64,000 nucleotides of DNA, taken from positions 1 to 64,000 of the forward strand of contig JAEYRX010000004.1 of NCBI GenBank assembly GCA_023435225.1. The letters are read 5' to 3'. The stretch comes from Bacillota bacterium. GTDB taxonomy: Bacteria; Bacillota; UBA4882; UBA8346. Each line of letters begins with the position of its first letter. Within the stretch, counting starts at the first letter, position 1. Of the stretch, positions 9,127 to 18,683 are shown in pieces. Under the pieces are notes generated by a model. That model saw nothing but the letters and a program-made list of their open reading frames with translations, ran no database searches and was not told the origin of the DNA. The translations under genes were made by a program, and so were the position numbers.

Positions 9127-10965
9127 TTGACGGTAAAAACTAGAGAAAACATACGAAATATAGCAATAATCGCTCACGTCGACCATGGAAAGACCACTTT
9201 GGTTGATTGTCTTTTGCGGCAAGCCGGGATTTTTCGGGAAAATGAGCGGGTAGTCGAACGGGTGATGGACAGCAACGACCTGGAAAGGGAGCGCGGGATT
9301 ACTATCCTTTCTAAAAATACGGCGGTAAATTATGGCGACTTAAAAATCAACATCGTAGATACCCCGGGCCACGCCGATTTCGGTGGTGAAGTCGAGCGGG
9401 TCTTACGGATGGTAGATGGGGCTCTTTTGCTGGTGGATGCCTTTGAAGGACCGATGGCCCAGACTAAGTTTGTATTGAGAAAAGCGCTCGAAGTAGGTTT
9501 AAAAATTATTGTAGTAATTAATAAAATCGACCGATCCGATGCCAGACCAAGTGAAGTTCTTAACGAAGTTTTCGACTTATTCGTGGAGTTGGAAGCTGAT
9601 GATTGGCAGCTTGATTTCCCGGTGGTTTATGCTTCTTCCCGAATGGGAACCGCCACCATGGACCCTAATGAAGCAGGAAATGACATGAAACCGATTTTTG
9701 AGATGATTAAAAATGAGGTCCCGGCTCCGGCCGGGGATGAGGAGAGTGTATTACAGCTCCAAATAAACACTTTGGATTATGATGAGTATGTCGGCCGGGT
9801 AGGTATAGGCAGGATTCATAATGGCTTTCTCTGTTCAGGACAGACGGTTGGGCTTTATAAGCAAGATGAAAAAATGGAAACAGTCAAGATTGGTAAATTA
9901 TGGTGTTATGATGGGTTGAAAAGAAAAGAGGTAGATAGAGCTGCAGCCGGAGATATTGTAGCAGTAGCCGGTTTGGGACAAGTTAATATTGGAGAAACCG
10001 TCACCGACCTGGAGAACCCTGATCCGTTACCTTTATTAACCGTTGATGAGCCGACGTTAACAATGACCTTTATGGTAAATGACAGCCCGTTTGCCGGTAA
10101 AGAAGGGAAATATGTTACTTCCAGACATTTAAGGGAGCGGCTTTTAAAAGAGGCGGAAACTAATGTTAGCTTAAAAGTAAATGAAACAGACACTCCGGAT
10201 TCCTTTGAGGTCTCCGGCCGCGGTGAGCTTCATCTGGGCATTCTAATCGAAACTATGCGCCGGGAAGGTTATGAACTTCAAGTTTCCAAACCGAAGCCAA
10301 TTTTAAAAAGGATTAAGGGTGAGCTATGTGAGCCTTATGAACGTCTATTTGTCAATGTCCCGGAAGAGTTTTCAGGGAGAATAATTGAAAACCTCGGCGG
10401 ACGTAAGGGTGAAATGATCAATATGCAGCCGGTGGGTGAAAAAAATGTTAAGCTTGAGTTTGTTATTCCAGCCCGGGGTTTAATAGGATTCCGTTCGGAG
10501 TTTTTGACCGATACTAAAGGCGAGGGGATTATGCATCATTTATTTGAGCATTATGGACCATGGAAGGGAGATATATCCGGAAGACGCCGGGGAGTTTTAA
10601 TGGCTTTTGAAACCGGTGATGCTACTACCTATGGGATTCATAATATTGAGGACCGGGGTTCCCTTTTTATCAGTCCGATTGAAAAAGTTTATGCCGGAAT
10701 GATAGTCGGGGAAAATTCCCGTGAAGGCGACTTGGAGGTTAATGTTTGCAAGAAAAAACATTTAACCAATATGCGGGCTAGTGGTTCCGATGATACCATC
10801 AAGTTAACTCCTCCTAGGGTGTTTACGCTGGAACAAGCGATGGAATATATAGCTGATGATGAGTTAGTAGAGATTACTCCCCGGTCGATCCGGATGCGGA
10901 AGAAGGTTTTGGACCGGAGTGAAAGAGAACGGATGGCTAAACGAGCTAAAGAAGCAATAGTGTAA
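9127..10965 (+). CDS. typA: Ribosome-associated GTPase TypA/BipA
   Basis: 612 residues, normal for the family. G1 is AHVDHGKTT (P-loop), the switch I region contains ERERGITI, G3 is DTPGHADF and G4 is NKID. Domains follow the translational-GTPase order: G domain, beta-barrel II, EF-G-like domains III and V, and the BipA-specific C-terminus. It binds the ribosome and acts in stress adaptation and 50S assembly. The TTG at 9127 is chosen because AAGGTGAGG precedes it; the GTG at 9118 lies within that site. It is a single gene followed by repeats and a terminator. Confidence 0.96.
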   Translation: MTVKTRENIRNIAIIAHVDHGKTTLVDCLLRQAGIFRENERVVERVMDSNDLERERGITILSKNTAVNYGDLKINIVDTPGHADFGGEVERVLRMVDGALLLVDAFEGPMAQTKFVLRKALEVGLKIIVVINKIDRSDARPSEVLNEVFDLFVELEADDWQLDFPVVYASSRMGTATMDPNEAGNDMKPIFEMIKNEVPAPAGDEESVLQLQINTLDYDEYVGRVGIGRIHNGFLCSGQTVGLYKQDEKMETVKIGKLWCYDGLKRKEVDRAAAGDIVAVAGLGQVNIGETVTDLENPDPLPLLTVDEPTLTMTFMVNDSPFAGKEGKYVTSRHLRERLLKEAETNVSLKVNETDTPDSFEVSGRGELHLGILIETMRREGYELQVSKPKPILKRIKGELCEPYERLFVNVPEEFSGRIIENLGGRKGEMINMQPVGEKNVKLEFVIPARGLIGFRSEFLTDTKGEGIMHHLFEHYGPWKGDISGRRRGVLMAFETGDATTYGIHNIEDRGSLFISPIEKVYAGMIVGENSREGDLEVNVCKKKHLTNMRASGSDDTIKLTPPRVFTLEQAMEYIADDELVEITPRSIRMRKKVLDRSERERMAKRAKEAIV

Positions 10966-11074
10966 AGAATGTCAAAAAGACTATCAGACAGGATTAACAC
11001 GGATTTATCGGATTAAAAGCTATTAAGTAATGATTGATCGCTCAGTGTCTCTGTGGTCTAGAAATTAGCCACAA

Positions 11075-11156
11075 AGTCGTTCACGTCAATTTCCATTTGA
11101 CCCACAAGTTAAAATAAAATTTGGATTGATGTGAATGACAAGCATCGATAGCATTT
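11075..11156 (+). repeat. Short interspersed hairpin repeat, copy 1
   Basis: Begins AGTCGTTCAC and ends GACAAGCATCGATAGCAT. Related copies lie at 29131-29213 (minus) and 60701-60779 (plus). The family is MITE-like; see the copy at 60701, which interrupts a gene remnant. Confidence 0.75.
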
Positions 11157-11238
11157 AATAAGTAGTCACTAAGACGCAGAGAAATTATATTTCAAGAACA
11201 TAGTTATTTTAGATAAATTGTGGCTACAGATAAAAAAA

Positions 11239-11264
11239 CTGCCGAGGTAATCGGCAGTTTTTTT
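11239..11264. terminator. Bidirectional rho-independent terminator
   Basis: CTGCCGA (11239-11245) pairs with TCGGCAG (11251-11257). It is flanked by A7 and T7, serving both typA and the convergent gene at 11318. Confidence 0.85.
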
Positions 11265-11317
11265 AAATCTGTGTTAATCCGTGTTAATCCCGTCTAAAAA
11301 ATTATTTGGTTTGTATA

Positions 11318-11785
11318 TTATTTGATTTTTGAAATTCCATTCGGAAAAGGGTACCATTTGATGATTAGGTAAGAGGCTACTAATCCGAAAATTTGATGTT
11401 CAAAGATTGAGGTAAACCGGAAAACCGGATCATTGGGTATAACATGAACGGCTCCCAGGTTTAAAATTACTCCTAATCCAAAGAGCCAAACAGCGTTACC
11501 GGCAATCAGCCCTTTATACCACCAATAATCATAACCATAATAAGATAAAAAAAGTAATAATACAAACCCAATTGCCCCGCCGGTAATAATATCAGCCAGA
11601 AAACCGATAATATATCCTAGGGATGAATTAATATCTCCGGGGAACAATTGAGAAGAAGCGGCAAAATGAAGGTAAAGGTAATGGACTATTTTTAATTTAT
11701 AAAGAATAAAGTTCGGCAGGTCTTTAAATAATGAAGCTACCATACCGGCCAGGGTGCCTGCCAAAACTTTATCTCGAAGAATCAT
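11318..11785 (-). CDS. Hypothetical four-TM membrane protein
   Basis: 155 residues with about four hydrophobic segments (near 8-25, 55-80, 90-110 and 130-145) and a short basic C-terminus. It resembles small Firmicute membrane proteins of the YqhR type, but I cannot assign a family firmly. The start ATG follows AAAGGAGA. It converges with typA across a bidirectional terminator. Confidence 0.65.
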   Translation of the reverse strand: MILRDKVLAGTLAGMVASLFKDLPNFILYKLKIVHYLYLHFAASSQLFPGDINSSLGYIIGFLADIITGGAIGFVLLLFLSYYGYDYWWYKGLIAGNAVWLFGLGVILNLGAVHVIPNDPVFRFTSIFEHQIFGLVASYLIIKWYPFPNGISKIK

Positions 11786-11961
11786 TTTCTATCTCCTTTG
11801 TTTAAAATCGTGATTAAGTGATCAACTTACAAATTCAACTTGATCAGGGGATCCAATAAAATCCGGTTTTTGTAAAAAAATGGCCAAATCCGGTAATTAT
11901 TTTTACAAAAAGTATTCCCGAAAATGGCCCAAATATCGTATTTTAAGAAGTTTTCTTTAAG

Positions 11962-14055
11962 TTATTCCCTAGCGCCGGCATTTTTAAGCAATTGAATAAT
12001 AGCCGGGTTTCCTTTAGCTGCTTTTAAGGCGGTATATCCATTTTTATTTTTTAAACTAATATTGGCGTTTTTAGCTAACAATAGCTTTACAATATCCGTA
12101 TACCCTTTATAAGAAGCAAGCATTAAGGCGGTACTTCCGTCTTTTCGCTGTGAATTAAGGTCAATACCGCTATTAAGTAGAGTTTGAACTACTTCTGGTT
12201 GGTGACTTAAGACGGCTATTATCAATGCGTTATCGCCATCATTATCTTTCAGGTTAAGATTTGCGCCTTTATTAATAAGTAATCTTACCGCTTCAATTTG
12301 ACCTTTTTGGACTGCCGAAAATAGGGCGGACCACCCATATTTATTTGTTGTTAGATTTGGATTTGCTCCACGAGCCATTAAGTTGGAAATAATATTGATA
12401 AAACCTTTCTGCGCAGCCCACATCAAAGCCGTCCAACCGCCTTTGCCCTGTTTATCAACGGCTGCTCCGGCGTTTAATAAAACATTTAAAACATCATTAT
12501 AATCATTCATTGCCGCTATTATGAGAGCGGTATCACCGTCGCCGTCGGTAATATTGACATCGGCTCCTTTAGTGATTAATACCTGAACCATAGCAGGATC
12601 ATTCAGTCTAGCGGCAATATTTAAAAGGGGTCGACCAACGCTGTCTTTATAATCGGGGTTTGTTCCGGCGCTAAGTAAGGCGTTTACAGTAGCCTTATCT
12701 CCGGCGATAACAGCTTCCATTACTGTAGTGCTTGAATTAGCTCGATTACCTAATAGTTTAACAATTTCCGTAAGGCCTCTTTTGGAAGCCAAAGTAAGAG
12801 CGGTATCTTGATCTCTATTCCGCAAATTAGTATTAGCTCCATTGGCCAATAAAACCTTAACCGTCTCCGGATGGCCGTTTTGAGCCGCCCAATGGAGAGG
12901 GGTGAAACCGTTGTTATCGGTGGAATTTACTAAGGCTCCTTTTTTGATTAAGAGTTGGACAATCTCCGGATATCCTTCCATAGCTGCCAGAGATAAGGGG
13001 GTTTGACCATACTTATCTTTAAAATCAATCAGGGAGCCATTGTCTATTAAAAATTTAACCGTATCAGTAAAACCTTTCTTAACAGCCCATGATAAAGCGG
13101 TCCAATTATTGTAATCTATTGCATTAACGGCGGCGCCCTTTTCAACTAATAATTTAACGGTATCTAAAAACCCACCTGAAGCTGCGATAATTAAAGGAGT
13201 TATTCCTTCTCTATTAGGGAGATTAATTTTAGCGCCTTTGTTAAGAAGAGCATTTACATTTGATGAATGGCCACGTTTTGCTTCTAAAAATAGAGCCGAA
13301 CAGCTGGTATTATCAGTGGCATCAACGTTGTTTACTTTAGTGATAAGTAATTGGGCAATATCAGCATTACCGGATGTTGAAGCCGACAATAAAGGAGTCA
13401 TACCATTTTTAGCGGTTATATCCACGACAGCGCCTTGATCCAATAATAATTTAACCATATCAAGATTTCCGTTCAGGGCTGCCCAGAATATAGGAGTATA
13501 TCCTTCAGAGTCCTGCTCATTTATTCCGGAACTATAGTATTTAAGAAGAGTGGGAATGATTGTCTTATCGTTATTTTTAGCTGCATAGATAACGGAAAGA
13601 TAGAAATTGGCTCCATTATTGGCTAAAGTATCGGCTATCTTGGAATTATTTATTTTTAAGGCATACATAATTGCCGTATAACCATCGTTAGCGCGGGAGT
13701 TGATGTCGGCTCCATTATCAATCAATAATTCAATTACCGGAAGATGTTTATTTTTTACGGCATAGATAAGGGCGGTATAGCCGTCGTTGTCTTTAAGATT
13801 AAGATTAGCTCCCTTAGCCGCCAGGACTTTGACCACCGAGGTAAATCCCTTAGCTGAAGCGTGAATTAACGGTGTCCAATTATTAGCATCCCGGGTATCC
13901 ACTAATGCGCCTTTGGAGATTAAACTTTTTACAGTGCCGGCTTTATTATTAGTTGCAGCATTAATTAAGGCGGAATTTAAATCCTCGGCTTGGACGGAAA
14001 CTGATATAACCAAGGTTATAAATATTAAGTAAATCAACCACTTCTTAAACTTCAT
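11962..14055 (-). CDS. Secreted ankyrin-repeat protein
   Basis: 697 residues. A signal peptide (KKWLIYLIFITLVISVSVQA) is followed by about 20 ankyrin repeats of 33 residues with the usual pattern (GxTALxxAAxxGxxxxVxxLLxxGA). It probably acts outside the cytoplasm as a protein-interaction scaffold. The downstream ATG (14055) is preferred over the one at 14064 because GAAAGG then has proper spacing. Some repeats lack the GxTAL start (for example the ones around residues 150-165), but the overall solenoid is continuous. Confidence 0.9.
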   Translation of the reverse strand: MKFKKWLIYLIFITLVISVSVQAEDLNSALINAATNNKAGTVKSLISKGALVDTRDANNWTPLIHASAKGFTSVVKVLAAKGANLNLKDNDGYTALIYAVKNKHLPVIELLIDNGADINSRANDGYTAIMYALKINNSKIADTLANNGANFYLSVIYAAKNNDKTIIPTLLKYYSSGINEQDSEGYTPIFWAALNGNLDMVKLLLDQGAVVDITAKNGMTPLLSASTSGNADIAQLLITKVNNVDATDNTSCSALFLEAKRGHSSNVNALLNKGAKINLPNREGITPLIIAASGGFLDTVKLLVEKGAAVNAIDYNNWTALSWAVKKGFTDTVKFLIDNGSLIDFKDKYGQTPLSLAAMEGYPEIVQLLIKKGALVNSTDNNGFTPLHWAAQNGHPETVKVLLANGANTNLRNRDQDTALTLASKRGLTEIVKLLGNRANSSTTVMEAVIAGDKATVNALLSAGTNPDYKDSVGRPLLNIAARLNDPAMVQVLITKGADVNITDGDGDTALIIAAMNDYNDVLNVLLNAGAAVDKQGKGGWTALMWAAQKGFINIISNLMARGANPNLTTNKYGWSALFSAVQKGQIEAVRLLINKGANLNLKDNDGDNALIIAVLSHQPEVVQTLLNSGIDLNSQRKDGSTALMLASYKGYTDIVKLLLAKNANISLKNKNGYTALKAAKGNPAIIQLLKNAGARE

Positions 14056-14268
14056 TTGGTTCATCCTTTCGTATTTCTAATATGGAACAGTAAGCTGAAT
14101 ACTCGTTGCCTACCTTTTTAGAATAGCATTAAGGGCAATTTATTAATCTTAACTGCAATGGATAATGAAGATAAATTAATAGAAAGACTTATTATCTTTC
14201 AACATAAGCCTACAAAATCCTTCCATTATTATATCGAGAGATTTTCATAATTATAAAATCCCTTAATA

Positions 14269-14298
14269 AGGGAATTGCAGTTAAAAATGCAATTCCCT
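14269..14298. promoter_or_regulatory. Perfect 11-bp inverted repeat between two minus-strand genes
   Basis: AGGGAATTGCA (14269-14279) and TGCAATTCCCT (14288-14298). No T run directly follows on either strand, so it could be an operator or a weak terminator. The rest of 14056-14393 is AT-rich with no gene seen. Confidence 0.5.
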
Positions 14299-14393
14299 CG
14301 AAAAAAATTTTATTACTATTTATATCGGTTGGAAATAAGATTAGGTTTACGGATGGGGAAAAACATTATAGGGGCGCTTATTAAAAGATTTCT

Positions 14394-15788
14394 TTAAAAA
14401 GTCTTCCGGTCGATGGTAAGGCTACCTTCCAAGCCATTAATTTTAATTGAATCGATAGCATGGAGGAGTAATTTACCGTCATTATCCTTTTTCCAGTATA
14501 ATATGGATGCACTGTACGGGACTCCATTATTATTGGTTAACCCTCTGATTCCGGCTGCTCCGGTAGTACCGGCATCTTCGATGACGGTGTTTTTTGCAAC
14601 ACTTAGATTATATTGATGGTCATGGCCGTGAATGATTAACGGGACACTACCGATTAAATCTTCTGCAACATTACGGCTATGAACGGCAATAATATCCGGT
14701 ACGGTTTCTTGCAGTTTTACCTTCGCCATCAATCTTTTTCCGGCTTTTGCATACTCTTCATCAGGTAATACATCAGAACTGTAGTTAAAGGCGGCCGGAT
14801 CAGCTTCACCGGTAATAGTTAAACCATATAACTTCAAATTATTCTTAATTACCAAGATAACCGGTGTTTTTTTGGCTAAACGGCGTAAAATGAATGGTGA
14901 ATCATGATTTCCCGGAATAAACACATAGGGAACCTTGATTTGAGAGAACCGGCCAATAATCTTGGCTTCCAAGGCGGTGCCATAATCGGTGAGATCACCG
15001 GTATCGATGATAAAATTGATTTTAAAGCTGGATACAAGTTCCTCGATGAGATCAAAAGCAGCCGGATTGTTATGAATATCACTAACATGGAGGACTGCCA
15101 AATCTGTTTGCAGTTCACCCATATTTTTCATCTCGCCTGCCTGTTTAAACAGGATCGGTAAACCTTGGGAAATTTTTTTAAGATTAGCCCCGATTACTTC
15201 AATATTATCCAAACTCATAGTTAATAAATTCATTGCCCAGGGTGCTGCTGCCAATACACCTTGATATTGGGGGTGTTCCAGGGCCTTTGGTGAATAGGTT
15301 AAAACCGTGGAAGTTATCAATAGTAGCATTAAAATTATTGAAATAAAGAGACCATAACGAAACATTTTTGATAAAGGATGGATCCTTAAAATTATCAAGA
15401 TGAATAAACTCCCCAGTAATCCACAGAAAAATACCGAAGCAAAGAGGGTTAGCGCTGCTTTTTGAGCTTGTTTTTGAAAAACCGCCAACCATTCCTGCTT
15501 TGGAGGAATGGAACTAAGCTGTTTTTCCAGTTTACTGAAATCCACTTCATCTAAAGTAATAACTAATTCCCAAGGAGTAAGATGGGTTTTAAGGAATAAT
15601 TGTCCAACCGGTGGAATGGCAATAACAGTGCCGCCGGTTTTCCCTAAATCCATTTTTAATTTGAAAGATAAAGAGTCATAGTTAAATGAAGTCTGGGAAA
15701 ACAGCTGGATAAACAATAAAGTTCCAGCTAGAATCAGAATCGTAATAACTGTTATGCGAAACCATCGCTGTTGCAAGTATTCCTTCAT
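14394..15788 (-). CDS. Membrane-anchored calcineurin-like metallophosphoesterase
   Basis: 464 residues from the ATG at 15788, which follows AGGCAGGG; the upstream frame to 15830 is less likely. About four TM segments lie in the first 190 residues. The phosphoesterase domain follows with its motifs in order: HVSDIHNN, DTGDLTDYG, IPGNHDSP, AVHSR and HGHDHQY, all metal ligands present. The substrate is unknown; the topology places the catalytic domain after the last TM helix, on one face of the membrane. Confidence 0.85.
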   Translation of the reverse strand: MKEYLQQRWFRITVITILILAGTLLFIQLFSQTSFNYDSLSFKLKMDLGKTGGTVIAIPPVGQLFLKTHLTPWELVITLDEVDFSKLEKQLSSIPPKQEWLAVFQKQAQKAALTLFASVFFCGLLGSLFILIILRIHPLSKMFRYGLFISIILMLLLITSTVLTYSPKALEHPQYQGVLAAAPWAMNLLTMSLDNIEVIGANLKKISQGLPILFKQAGEMKNMGELQTDLAVLHVSDIHNNPAAFDLIEELVSSFKINFIIDTGDLTDYGTALEAKIIGRFSQIKVPYVFIPGNHDSPFILRRLAKKTPVILVIKNNLKLYGLTITGEADPAAFNYSSDVLPDEEYAKAGKRLMAKVKLQETVPDIIAVHSRNVAEDLIGSVPLIIHGHDHQYNLSVAKNTVIEDAGTTGAAGIRGLTNNNGVPYSASILYWKKDNDGKLLLHAIDSIKINGLEGSLTIDRKTF

Positions 15789-15950
15789 TTTTTCCCTGCC
15801 TGTTATTAATATAATCCCTGTATAATCCATATATTTATCTAATTATAGCATATCAAAAGAGTGGGTAATAAAGTGATTAAAAACCTGTAATGGAATAATT
15901 TTCATTAAAATTAATATAAATGTACAAAGACCTCCGAAAGGGTGATATTT

Positions 15951-17003
15951 ATGCCATATTGTCCCGAATGCGGTACTCATTATGAAGATATGGATCCGGT
16001 TTGCCCAAGTTGTGGCCGTGATTTTCCGGAATTAGACCCGGAGCTTGAGGATAGATACCCAATAAATGAGACAGTACTGGAGTCGGAAATCCCGATCGAA
16101 CCTTCAGTAGTGGAGTCTATCAATATGAAGGAAGATGAGATACCAATTGAATATCCATCCACTTTACCGGAAGAGACGCCGGCTGATGTGGTATCTTCGC
16201 CGCGATTTAATGGGGAATCGCATTTAGGGAAGGGTGTTATTAAACCTCAAGCAGTTGAACAAAGTATAGATGGTTATCATTTTAAATATGATGTGCCGCA
16301 AAGAAATTTTGTAAAAGCGGAACCAATTAAAGGTGTTCCCCAGGAATACCGGGTGACCAGTCCTGACCCGGAGGTTCCATTAGAAGAACTCCAGACAAAG
16401 GAAAACGACTCAATGGATAAAGCAATCTCGGAAAAGGCTTCGGACGAAAAAGCTCCGGTAGAAACAGATATTCAGATAGATCCGGTTGTTGAAGAGCGGA
16501 AAGAAGAATTAGTTACGGAAATTAAATCGGAAGAAGCTGAACCGGTTGATGACCATCAGGATTCACCGGCTGAAGATATCCGGGAAATAACTGAAACTGA
16601 ACCGATTAATGGATCGGAGGAAACGGAGAAAATTGAGCTGGAAGATACCGAAGTAATGCCGACGCCGGTTTTACCTGAACCGGAAATTACAGAGGAACCA
16701 AACCCCGAAATTATGTGGGAAGGACGACGGACATGGTTAAAATTTCCATTGGGGAATATTTACCGGATTAGCGAGCATTCTTTGATAGTTTTCGGCCGGG
16801 AAAACCAAAAACTTTTAGAAATCAATCTTGATTTAATTATCAGTATTTATCTAAAACAATCCTGGTTTGCGATGTTACTGGGTATTGGCAATCTTGAACT
16901 AAAGATCAGAGATTTCCCGGCTCCGCAAATTTTACTTGAAGGGATCGATGAACCGCATAAAGTTAAACACCTGCTTGAAATATTGTGTCAGAGTAAGTTA
17001 TAA
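15951..17003 (+). CDS. Zinc-ribbon protein with acidic linker and PH-like C-terminal domain
   Basis: 350 residues. The N-terminal zinc ribbon has two CxxC pairs (CPECG and CPSCG). A long Glu/Pro-rich, probably disordered linker covers about residues 30-250. A C-terminal domain of about 90 residues (FPLGNIYRISEHSLIVFG...) resembles bacterial PH-like domains. The start at 15951 is chosen because GAAAGGGTG precedes it and it begins directly with the zinc ribbon. The function is not known. It is followed at 41 nt by the DUF523 gene. Confidence 0.7.
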   Translation: MPYCPECGTHYEDMDPVCPSCGRDFPELDPELEDRYPINETVLESEIPIEPSVVESINMKEDEIPIEYPSTLPEETPADVVSSPRFNGESHLGKGVIKPQAVEQSIDGYHFKYDVPQRNFVKAEPIKGVPQEYRVTSPDPEVPLEELQTKENDSMDKAISEKASDEKAPVETDIQIDPVVEERKEELVTEIKSEEAEPVDDHQDSPAEDIREITETEPINGSEETEKIELEDTEVMPTPVLPEPEITEEPNPEIMWEGRRTWLKFPLGNIYRISEHSLIVFGRENQKLLEINLDLIISIYLKQSWFAMLLGIGNLELKIRDFPAPQILLEGIDEPHKVKHLLEILCQSKL

Positions 17004-17044
17004 TTTAGGCAACAGGCAACAGTTATTTTAGAGGTTTATCTACA

Positions 17045-17530
17045 ATGAATAATGAAGACAAGGTAATACTAATCAGCGGGTGTTTGGTGGGGATCGCTTG
17101 CCGGTATGACGGGATGGCTAAGGAGGTACCGGAGGTATTATCGGCTTTAAAGGGGTTTCACTTAATTCCGTTTTGTCCTGAAACTTTGGGTGGTTTGGTG
17201 GCTCCCCGTCCTCCGGCGGAGATTGTTGGGGGAGACGGAGCGGCTGTTCTGGATGGTATGGCGAAAGTTCTTAGCCGAACCGGAGAAGATTGCACCGCGG
17301 CATTTATCCGGGGGGCTGTAGAAACTTTGGAACTGGTAAAAGAAATTAACCCTTATTGTGTACTATTAAAAGCCCGGAGTCCTTCTTGCGGGGTTGGCCG
17401 GATATATGACGGAACTTTTAGCGGTAAATTAATAGAAGGTGACGGAGTTACCACTGCTTTACTTCGTAGGCATGGAGTTAAAGTATATACCGAAGAACAG
17501 ATATTAAATAACCAAAAAATGTTTTTTTAA
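17045..17530 (+). CDS. DUF523 family protein
   Basis: 161 residues, the usual length. Conserved Cys-containing motifs are SGCLVGIACRYDG at the N-terminus, CPETLGGLVAPRPPAEI near residue 40 and KARSPSCGVGRIYDG near 116. The family is widespread and uncharacterised; the conserved cysteines suggest metal or Fe-S binding. It is followed by the promoter of tRNA-Gly. Confidence 0.9.
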   Translation: MNNEDKVILISGCLVGIACRYDGMAKEVPEVLSALKGFHLIPFCPETLGGLVAPRPPAEIVGGDGAAVLDGMAKVLSRTGEDCTAAFIRGAVETLELVKEINPYCVLLKARSPSCGVGRIYDGTFSGKLIEGDGVTTALLRRHGVKVYTEEQILNNQKMFF

Positions 17531-17535
17531 TTTGC

Positions 17536-17565
17536 TTGACGGCAGCTTTCCGCTTGTGGTAAAAT
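17536..17565 (+). promoter_or_regulatory. Promoter of tRNA-Gly
   Basis: TTGACG (17536-17541), an 18-nt spacer, then TAAAAT (17560-17565), placed 16 nt before the mature tRNA. Confidence 0.7.
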
Positions 17566-17581
17566 ATATTTTGCACGTGAC

Positions 17582-17657
17582 GCGGGAGTAGCTCAGTTGG
17601 TAGAGCGTCAGCCTTCCAAGCTGAATGTCGCGGGTTCGAGCCCCGTTTCCCGCTCCA
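17582..17657 (+). tRNA. tRNA-Gly (anticodon TCC)
   Basis: A full cloverleaf is visible: acceptor GCGGGAG with TTCCCGC, anticodon stem TCAGC/GCTGA around a CTTCCAA loop (anticodon TCC), a T loop TTCGAGC and an encoded CCA. Confidence 0.96.
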
Positions 17658-17669
17658 TTAGGAAATAGC

Positions 17670-17699
17670 GCTTCCTGGTCTCCGGGAAGCTTTATTTTT
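17670..17699 (+). terminator. Terminator of tRNA-Gly
   Basis: GCTTCC (17670-17675) pairs with GGAAGC (17685-17690), followed by TTTATTTTT. Confidence 0.75.
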
Positions 17700-17785
17700 A
17701 TAAAGATCCGAGACAAGCATGAGTGATTGATTGTAAACCTCGGAATTTGCCCTAATATAATTAGACATTTTTGGAGGGTGACAAA

Positions 17786-18406
17786 ATGAAAATGAGTAAA
17801 AGAACCTGGTTGGTTATTGTCACGGTTTTAATTGCTTTATCGGCAGTCGGAGGATTAATAGTATTAGCTGCCAATGCCGGAGATGCGGCAGTTTATTTTC
17901 CATTGAAACCGGGAAATACTTGGAATTATAAGTTGACTATCGGAGGAGAACAAAACATTTTTTTACAGAAGGTAAAAGTTAGTAATCCGGAGAATGGTAA
18001 TCCTAAGGTGATCGTTTATAATAATGATACTCCTTATTATTATGTATATTATCTTGAGAATGAGCGAGGTCTTTATAAGACAAGAGCAATGAGCCCAGCT
18101 GGAATAGATGAGTACAAACCAAATTGGCTGGTCTTGAGTTACAATATGAAGGTTGGGTCTATATGGAAATGGGAGTCCGAAGATCATAAGATGAAAGAAA
18201 GTACTAAAGTGATAGCAATCGAGAAGGTAACGGTATCAGCTGGGACATTTGATACGGTTTTAATTCAATCCGAGGGCGTTAATGGTGCTGGTGATAGTTA
18301 TTCGGTGAAATCCTGGTATGCTAAAAATATTGGTCTGGTAAAGGATGAAACCACTATAAAAGGAACTCTTCAAAAGAGTGAATTAGTTTCGTACCAAGTA
18401 AATTGA
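17786..18406 (+). CDS. Hypothetical secreted or membrane-anchored protein
   Basis: 206 residues. The N-terminus has a single hydrophobic segment (about residues 6-28) ending in AANAGDA, either a signal peptide or an anchor. The rest is a beta-rich domain starting YFPLKPGNTWNYKL, a phrase typical of Firmicute secreted proteins of unknown function. The ATG at 17786 is chosen because GGAGGGTGA precedes it; an upstream in-frame TTG at 17771 overlaps that site. Confidence 0.7.
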   Translation: MKMSKRTWLVIVTVLIALSAVGGLIVLAANAGDAAVYFPLKPGNTWNYKLTIGGEQNIFLQKVKVSNPENGNPKVIVYNNDTPYYYVYYLENERGLYKTRAMSPAGIDEYKPNWLVLSYNMKVGSIWKWESEDHKMKESTKVIAIEKVTVSAGTFDTVLIQSEGVNGAGDSYSVKSWYAKNIGLVKDETTIKGTLQKSELVSYQVN

Positions 18407-18450
18407 TGCCGGAGTAACCTTTAATTATAAAAGGACTTTTATTAATTTAA

Positions 18451-18479
18451 TTGCAGCTTAAGTAAGGCTGTGATATAAT
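18451..18479 (+). promoter_or_regulatory. Promoter of tRNA-Arg
   Basis: TTGCAG (18451-18456), a 17-nt spacer, then TATAAT (18474-18479). Confidence 0.75.
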
Positions 18480-18505
18480 ATTAAAGCAGTTTTTAAACGA
18501 TTTAT

Positions 18506-18581
18506 GCGCCTGTAGCTCAGGGGATAGAGCAACGGACTTCTAATCCGTTGGCCGCAGGTTCGATTCCTGCCAGGCGCACCA
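18506..18581 (+). tRNA. tRNA-Arg (anticodon TCT); likely integration site
   Basis: Acceptor GCGCCTG with CAGGCGC, anticodon stem ACGGA/TCCGT around a CTTCTAA loop (anticodon TCT), T loop TTCGATT and encoded CCA. A tyrosine integrase gene points at its 3' end 100 nt away, the usual arrangement for elements that recombine into a tRNA 3' end. Confidence 0.96.
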
Positions 18582-18594
18582 TTTACAAATACAA

Positions 18595-18625
18595 GGGTTT
18601 CCGAGATTTCGGAGGCCCTTTTTTT
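18595..18625. terminator. Terminator after tRNA-Arg
   Basis: GGGTTTCCGA pairs with TCGGAGGCCC (two G-T pairs), followed by T7. It separates the tRNA from the convergent integrase gene. Confidence 0.85.
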
Positions 18626-18683
18626 AGTCTAAAAAATGGCTTCTGTCAACCATTTTGCAACTAAAATATGTAAACGCGCGCCG

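Larger units (their letters stand above)
10986..11295. repeat. Region bounded by 19-bp inverted repeats
   Basis: The left arm at 10986-11004 and the right arm at 11277-11295 are inverted copies with one mismatch, built on GGATTAACACGGAT. The interior holds a separate 82-bp repeat (11075-11156) and a terminator. There is no gene. This is consistent with a non-autonomous element or a nested repeat insertion. Confidence 0.6.

Noticed and set aside
17504..17716. Minus-strand open frame across tRNA-Gly with GARTRDIQLGRLTLYQLSYSR
   Set aside because: This is the well-known spurious translation of a tRNA antisense strand; the tRNA structure explains it.
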